Of a stretch of 64,000 nt of DNA, positions 58,855-64,000 are shown piece by piece. The notes beneath the pieces are model-generated. The model had not been told where the DNA came from. It was given only the letters and a program-made list of their open reading frames with translations, and ran no database searches. The number at the start of each line of letters is the position of its first letter. The first letter of the stretch is position 1. Origin of the DNA: Lasioglossum baleicum (lineage: Eukaryota > Arthropoda > Insecta > Hymenoptera > Halictidae); contig NC_134932.1 in the NCBI RefSeq assembly GCF_051020765.1, forward strand, positions 11,346,001 to 11,410,000, given 5' to 3'. Made by a program: the position numbers and the translations under genes.

Positions 58855-58864
58855 CCGCCACCTG
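58855..58864 (-). promoter_or_regulatory. CTCF-like motif
   Basis: The minus strand reads CAGGTGGCGG, matching YAGRKGGCRS. Third such match within 1.2 kb. Confidence 0.28.
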
Positions 58865-61800
58865 CCGCGTCCAATGCCATTGTCTCGTCCGCAACGATTC
58901 ACCGAGTAATCGCACCCTATCCTTTACAACACCTGCAAACCCTTCCTTCGACCGTACAAACTGCCGGGACTAATGACCAACCCCTTTGACAATAGATAAG
59001 TAGCCTTCCGACACTCAAGGCCCACGGGAGGTATCGCAACAATGATCTGTTTTGCCCAAAGGACCTCGGACTGTCACAACATCTTAATGATACTGTTCAT
59101 TAAAGACCTAATGGCCTTAGGGGTTTGTATACAGACTTAAAGTCTAGACATCAATACCTGAGGACAACCATCACGACGATGTATCTTTTTGAGAGTAAGA
59201 CTACAGTCATCAGCTACCCGAATGCCGATTGTTTGTGAATCAGAGTTGACTAAGAAAAACAATGACGATAGCGCCGTGCGGATTATTAATATCCGCGCGT
59301 GCAGCAGGTGCGTAGAATCCTGGTCCGAAGGGGGGCAGCTCGCTTCTCCGATGGCAGAGGCGTGGAGCCGTCGGTGTCCGCTGTTTTATGATTTGTTTTG
59401 ATTACGGTTCATTACCATTTTACGCCTTTCGCTGCCACGTAACTGGCTGGCAATAATTCTTCGTTGTTGATTCTATCGCGACGTTTACGACCGTCATTAT
59501 TAGCTGATACCACTTGAACTCTCGTAAAGTCTACGCCCGTGCGATCCGGCTCGTCCGGGACATCCGCCTGCACGCCGGCCGTTGGGCTGGCCTGTGCAGG
59601 GGGCTTCCCCCTGATCCATGGGGTCCCCCTCTTGCCATGGGGATATCTCTCCCTCTCTTTCTCTCTCCCTCCTGTCCAGTGGAGGGGAGACTTACGAGTT
59701 ACGGGATCGTCCGGCAGATCGCGCCCTTGTACTTCGGCTACGTCTTAATGCCATACTTCATTTATCGAGGCCTCTCTCTTTCTCTATGGCCTCTTATCTC
59801 GCCACGAGGAATCATCGTAGCCTTGGGCCTCTGGAACGATCTCCTCTACGCGTTCTCCGTTCAGAGTTCTTTCTCCGTTCCTCTCGCGTTCTCCTCTCTC
59901 CCACTCGCTCTCCTCCGCTTATTATCTTCGCTTTCATTTCGTGCGCGCTTACTTTCTGTCGTAAATTCTGGCCCGCGAACGACCGGGAGCGTCGTATCGG
60001 ACCGATCTTGATGATTTCCGTATAAATCCAACACGCCGAGTAAATTTATCTCGCGCCGGACGGACAAATAATTGGATTTTGAGAAATGTCCTCGCCGCCG
60101 TGATCCCATCTCGCCGCGCGCTTCGGAGAATTCTAGTTTTTCGTCGTTCGTCCCGCAACCCGCATCGGCGATCTCTTCACGCTCCGCGCTCGGATCGAGA
60201 CCCCGAGGCTGTACTGAAAATTATCTTACTGTAATTCGAAACAATCTTCGCATCGCTAAATATAGCACGAGCGAGTCGCTCGATTCCTCTTTCTCTTGTT
60301 TAGAAAATGCTCTGGGCTTTGGAGTGAAAATGAAAATGGCAAGCTCTTTATTCCAATTTTCACTCCAGTGTTTCACTCGCACATTTCTTTATTTCCACTG
60401 GCAGTTCGCAATCCCTTTGTTTTGTTAGTGCAACTTGCTGCACCGAATGCACAGTCACGGCCCAAGCGACCGAGGATTAGAGACGACCCAACAAAGAACC
60501 CAGCAGTTACACGCAACCTTGTGTAATCCCTGATTAAAATTCCGGCTTGAAAAGCGGTTCCCGAAGCTGGACCCCCCAAAAAATCTTTCCAAATTCGTCG
60601 TACGCAATTACTCGAACGTTTCCCGCGCTCGAAAGAGCTCTGTTAAGAACCCTTCACTCGGCTCTCCGGGATTAAGTGTTCCAGACTTATCAACTTAATG
60701 ATCGCGATTTAAATACAAAAGGTTGGATCATATTGCAGTTTCCATAGTGGTACCGCTACTAGTAACGTGTTTGTCGGCGAAGGAGGACTGGCGGTGGCCC
60801 TGGCAAACAGGCATAAACAAAAGCTTTTTCGCGGCGCTTTGATAGCTTAATAACCGCGGGCGCTGATCCGGCGGAAGGCCCGAGGAAGCCGCGAATTTCG
60901 TAAAACCCGGTTTTGTACAGCCGGGTATTAGCATTTAAAACGTGAACAGCGCCCCGTCTGCCGGCGCCATTGGTCCGCATTTACACAACAATGAGGGGGC
61001 CGCACTCTAAAAACTCCCAGAATCCCCGGGCTCCGAAGTCAACGGAGGAAAGAGCGGCAGAGACGGCGGATGAAAAAGAAGAGAGAAACGGAGAATCGTA
61101 ACGCCATCTCGATCTTTTCTTTGCTCTCTCGCTCCCCTCTCGCCCACCCTCTGTCCCCCTATCGTCTCTCCGGGGTTCTCTCTAAAGTCTCGCCGTCTCT
61201 CTTCGTATCGTCTTTCTCCCTCTAGCGTCCCTCTGCCCCGCTGCCACGGTTTGGATTTCGAGTTAGGAGACCGTGTGGGTCGTAGAACGGGACAAGAGAG
61301 GCCTGACTAGAGAACCTCTCGCAACACAAAACCTCAGGTTTCCACGGGGCTCTTTTTTTTACTCGGTTTTCGGGTCTTGGCTAGCCGCAGAGAGGAGATG
61401 GCATATACGCTCTGTCTGGCTGGATATTTCTAACACACGCGATACACACGGACGTACTGTCGAGCCTGATGGCCGGCTGCGGCGTTGCCAAATTATCTTA
61501 CGCAACCGCTTAATTTTTCTCCGGGCCAGGATCGTTCCGATTTTTTTTTCGACCGCCAGGCTCATTCACTCTGATCGCCATTAACACTTTCGCGGTCGAC
61601 GATGTAATTGGCTGTCCGATCTGCAGATTATGGCAGGTGGGAGGGCCCTCGACGCTGCGTCACACCTTCGCGCCGATGACGTTCGATTATGCTTCTCCTT
61701 GTTGCGTGGGTGGCTGATAATCTTTGCCATATCCATTCTAATTAAACGACGCCGAAAATGTACTGCGTTAATCGTTTGAAGGTGGCTGTGGAATTAAGAT

Positions 61801-61994
61801 GTGGTAGGATGAACCTTACGCGTTGTTTCTGTTGTATCGTTTTAAATGATGCACATAGGTGTAGATTGAGGTACCTGAGGTTTAAGTAACGCTTAATATT
61901 CTAGAATACGCAACAGAAATCATTTTTAAAAAATTAATAAGAATGTGCGTGCAGTAGGATAAAATCGATTGATATTTTAAATAAATTTGGAATG

Positions 61995-62004
61995 GCGCCC
62001 TCTA
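61995..62004 (-). promoter_or_regulatory. CTCF-like motif
   Basis: The minus strand reads TAGAGGGCGC (followed by CATT), a full match to YAGRKGGCRS resembling classic vertebrate and fly CTCF sites. Confidence 0.32.
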
Positions 62005-64000
62005 TGTGAATGATCGTCCGGTATCGAGCATATTCTCGCTGCGGACTCGCGATTCACGACTTGTCGCGTGGTTAAGCGCCGGGACGAACGTTTCACGAGC
62101 AGTTTTACGCCTTCTTCGTGCCGGTGGACAGAAAAAGTACTGGCTCGCCGGTTTTCTGGTACGTGTCTCGTGTGCGCGATTACACGGTTCGTTTAACGCG
62201 GCAAGAATGACCGTGCCGCGATGTCCATCAATCTCCAAACCCGCTCATATCCTGTCCTGGTCGGCGAATAATTGCCGGGCCGATAACACGCCGTCGCCCC
62301 AGCGCTAATTAAAAAGTGAACAGCCGCGTTAAAACGGATATCGACTCACCCGGGGAACGAGAGCGAGAGAGACAGGCAGAGATCGAGAGAGAGAAAGAGA
62401 GAGAACGAGACAGAGGCACACACGATGGTTGATTCCAACGCCAACACCATCTCGCTCGTTTCCAGTTTCGGACGCCGGCTTTATTTATACAGACCACCCG
62501 GGAGCAAGATCGCGTTGAAATAAAGTGGTACGAGCTAAACGTTCCTTGACCGCGCGAGCGCGTGATAAATATCCCGCGCGGAATTTATCATTGTTCACTT
62601 TACTTTATCGCGGGCCGAGATTAACGTCCGCACGGCGAGCGACTTCCGTCAATTTTGTCGTTCGCGCCTCGATCTCCCTTCTACTCTATCTTCCTCCTAT
62701 CGCTAATTGCTCCAAATTATCTGCAAACGGTTCCCATAATTTTTCAGAATTTATTTCGAGGATATTCTCAATTTCATACTCAACTTTATGGAAAGATTTT
62801 ATTCATTTCGATTATCTTCCACATATTTTGACTCCGCTCTCCGACCACAATGATCGAGAGTGCTTTAGTATTCGACGCGTCATCGAGCCGGACTGTGTAA
62901 AAGGTCCGAACGAGGATAGCCTCATCATCCCATTACGATTCGTCGAAGTTTCGGAAGAGTCGTGAAAGTCCGAGAAATTTTATCGCCGTCGCAGATGTAC
63001 GATCAATGAATTATAGTTAATGTTAAAGCGTCTCCGCGAAGATTCTCGGTGTAATGCGTTCATTGTGTGGCTCCTGGACCCTCCAGTGCATCAGCTTTTC
63101 TTCGTCCCCCTTGTACCGGTCGTCCTCTCCCCGGGATCTCGTTGTCGTCGTCACACATTGCAATATTGAAATAACCTTTCTAGACTCTTGGTAAAGTTCC
63201 CGCAAACTTTCTTACGTTCGTGGACCCCGGCACAAAGGCGAGCAACTTGGAAATTGTGTGCGACCGAGGGGGTGGAACACGCTGCCTAATTGCGATACAC
63301 TCCGCGGGACGCCTGGCACTGTTGAAAGATGCACTTACAAGTGCAAAGAAACCTCTTGAAAAACGCGTCGCATTTTTGCATTTTTATGCGGCGATTCTGG
63401 CTGACGCAGCGCGATTTTAAAATGATTGTAGATGATGAGAGATTGTAGATGTCTAGATGAACATTAAACTTCATGTTGATCAATACATCAGTTCCGAAAA
63501 CAGTCTAAATAATTTTCTACGGAGTCCAGAAAAACCGCCGAATCATTACGACGTCGAATGGATGTAAATCGAACGAGCATAATTCCGGCCGGTTTTACCG
63601 GCAGCTTGAATCTCGCTAATCCGTGTCCCGCCGACTTCTAATTACCTTGTCCAGCCGTAGCACACGAGGAGCACGAACGGAAGGGGTTGTCCCACAATCA
63701 GCGGGATCCATCTTCTCCCTCCGATGGCGTTGAAACAGTGAAGAGGGGCCGGGACTTCATAACACGGCAATTGGCGTGGCGTTTGGGGGTTGCGGGGGTG
63801 GGGTTCAGAGACAATAGCCCATACACTCGGCGGGCACAGAGTAACCGTTGGCGTGGGGTATTCAGCGTGGCGTGGCAGGAGGTTTAAAAAGAAGCGGGGG
63901 CGTGTTTGGCCGCTTCCTGCTTGTCCCCTTCGTTATTCTAATGCCCCGCAAACTTTTGCGCGTCTTCGTAAATCACTGTGGGAGGGGTCTAACGGTAGCC

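Larger units (their letters stand above)
51692..64000. other. 3' flank of Ubx, expected Ubx-Antp intergenic region
   Basis: No reading frame here resembles a known protein. In insects with an unsplit Hox cluster, Antp lies downstream of Ubx in the same orientation, so this should be Ubx-Antp spacer and could include remote Antp promoter exons. It contains an AT-rich patch with a small inverted-repeat element (51915-52159), an AATAAA at 52195, a MITE end at 54975, (CT)n tracts at about 56861-56886, 57327-57370 and 59648-59680, CTCF-like motifs between 57667 and 62004, a pyrimidine-rich block at 61100-61230 and a GAGA tract at 62355-62405. Otherwise unremarkable unique sequence. Confidence 0.55.

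Overview
The window is animal, almost certainly insect, DNA from a Hox cluster. The only protein-coding segment I can support is the last coding exon of Ultrabithorax (Ubx) at 51277-51593 on the + strand. It carries a complete homeodomain with Ubx-specific residues (Thr22, His24, Met34), the UbdA segment after it, and the insect-type Gln-Ala/poly-Ala tail. The tail (nine Ala, then His-Gln-Gln-Gln and Gly-Gly-Gly), a large intron, an apparently intact Antp-side flank and the mixture of GC-rich unique DNA with AT-rich transposon islands make a hymenopteran (bee, ant or wasp) my best guess. The insect call is firm; the order is an inference.

Layout. Positions 1-51276 are read as the 3' part of the large Ubx intron: no YPWM-bearing first exon and no microexons were recognised, and long reading frames here are by-products of (CT)n/(GA)n tracts. 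The intron is rich in GAGA-type repeats, homopurine/homopyrimidine stretches and short clusters of homeodomain-like sites, as expected of a Hox regulatory intron. It also carries AT-rich transposon islands: a hAT-like element (7615-8617), a Tc1/mariner-like MITE with a foldback arm (13983-14543), a foldback MITE interrupted by a nested element (21908-22853), a decayed piggyBac element with a transposase N-terminus (25738-26514), and a three-element nest (42922-44321) with two 201-bp hAT-like MITEs around a Tc1-like foldback. Most have target-site duplications visible in the sequence.

The exon is entered through a phase-1 acceptor at 51275-51276. Beyond the stop codon an ATTAAA poly(A) signal overlaps a perfect consensus 5' splice site (AAG|GTGAGT, 51683-51691). 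This could switch Ubx between a short 3' UTR and splicing onward toward the next cluster gene, expected to be Antp; Ubx-Antp bicistronic mRNAs are, as I recall, reported in crustaceans and a centipede. This is the most interesting signal in the window.

Positions 51594-64000 are the 3' flank, expected Ubx-Antp intergenic DNA if the ancestral order holds. It contains a small TIR element (51915-52159), an AATAAA (52195) and several CTCF-like motifs (57667, 57977, 58855, 61995), which make a candidate domain boundary 6-7 kb past Ubx. No rRNA, tRNA, CRISPR array or recognisable second gene was found.
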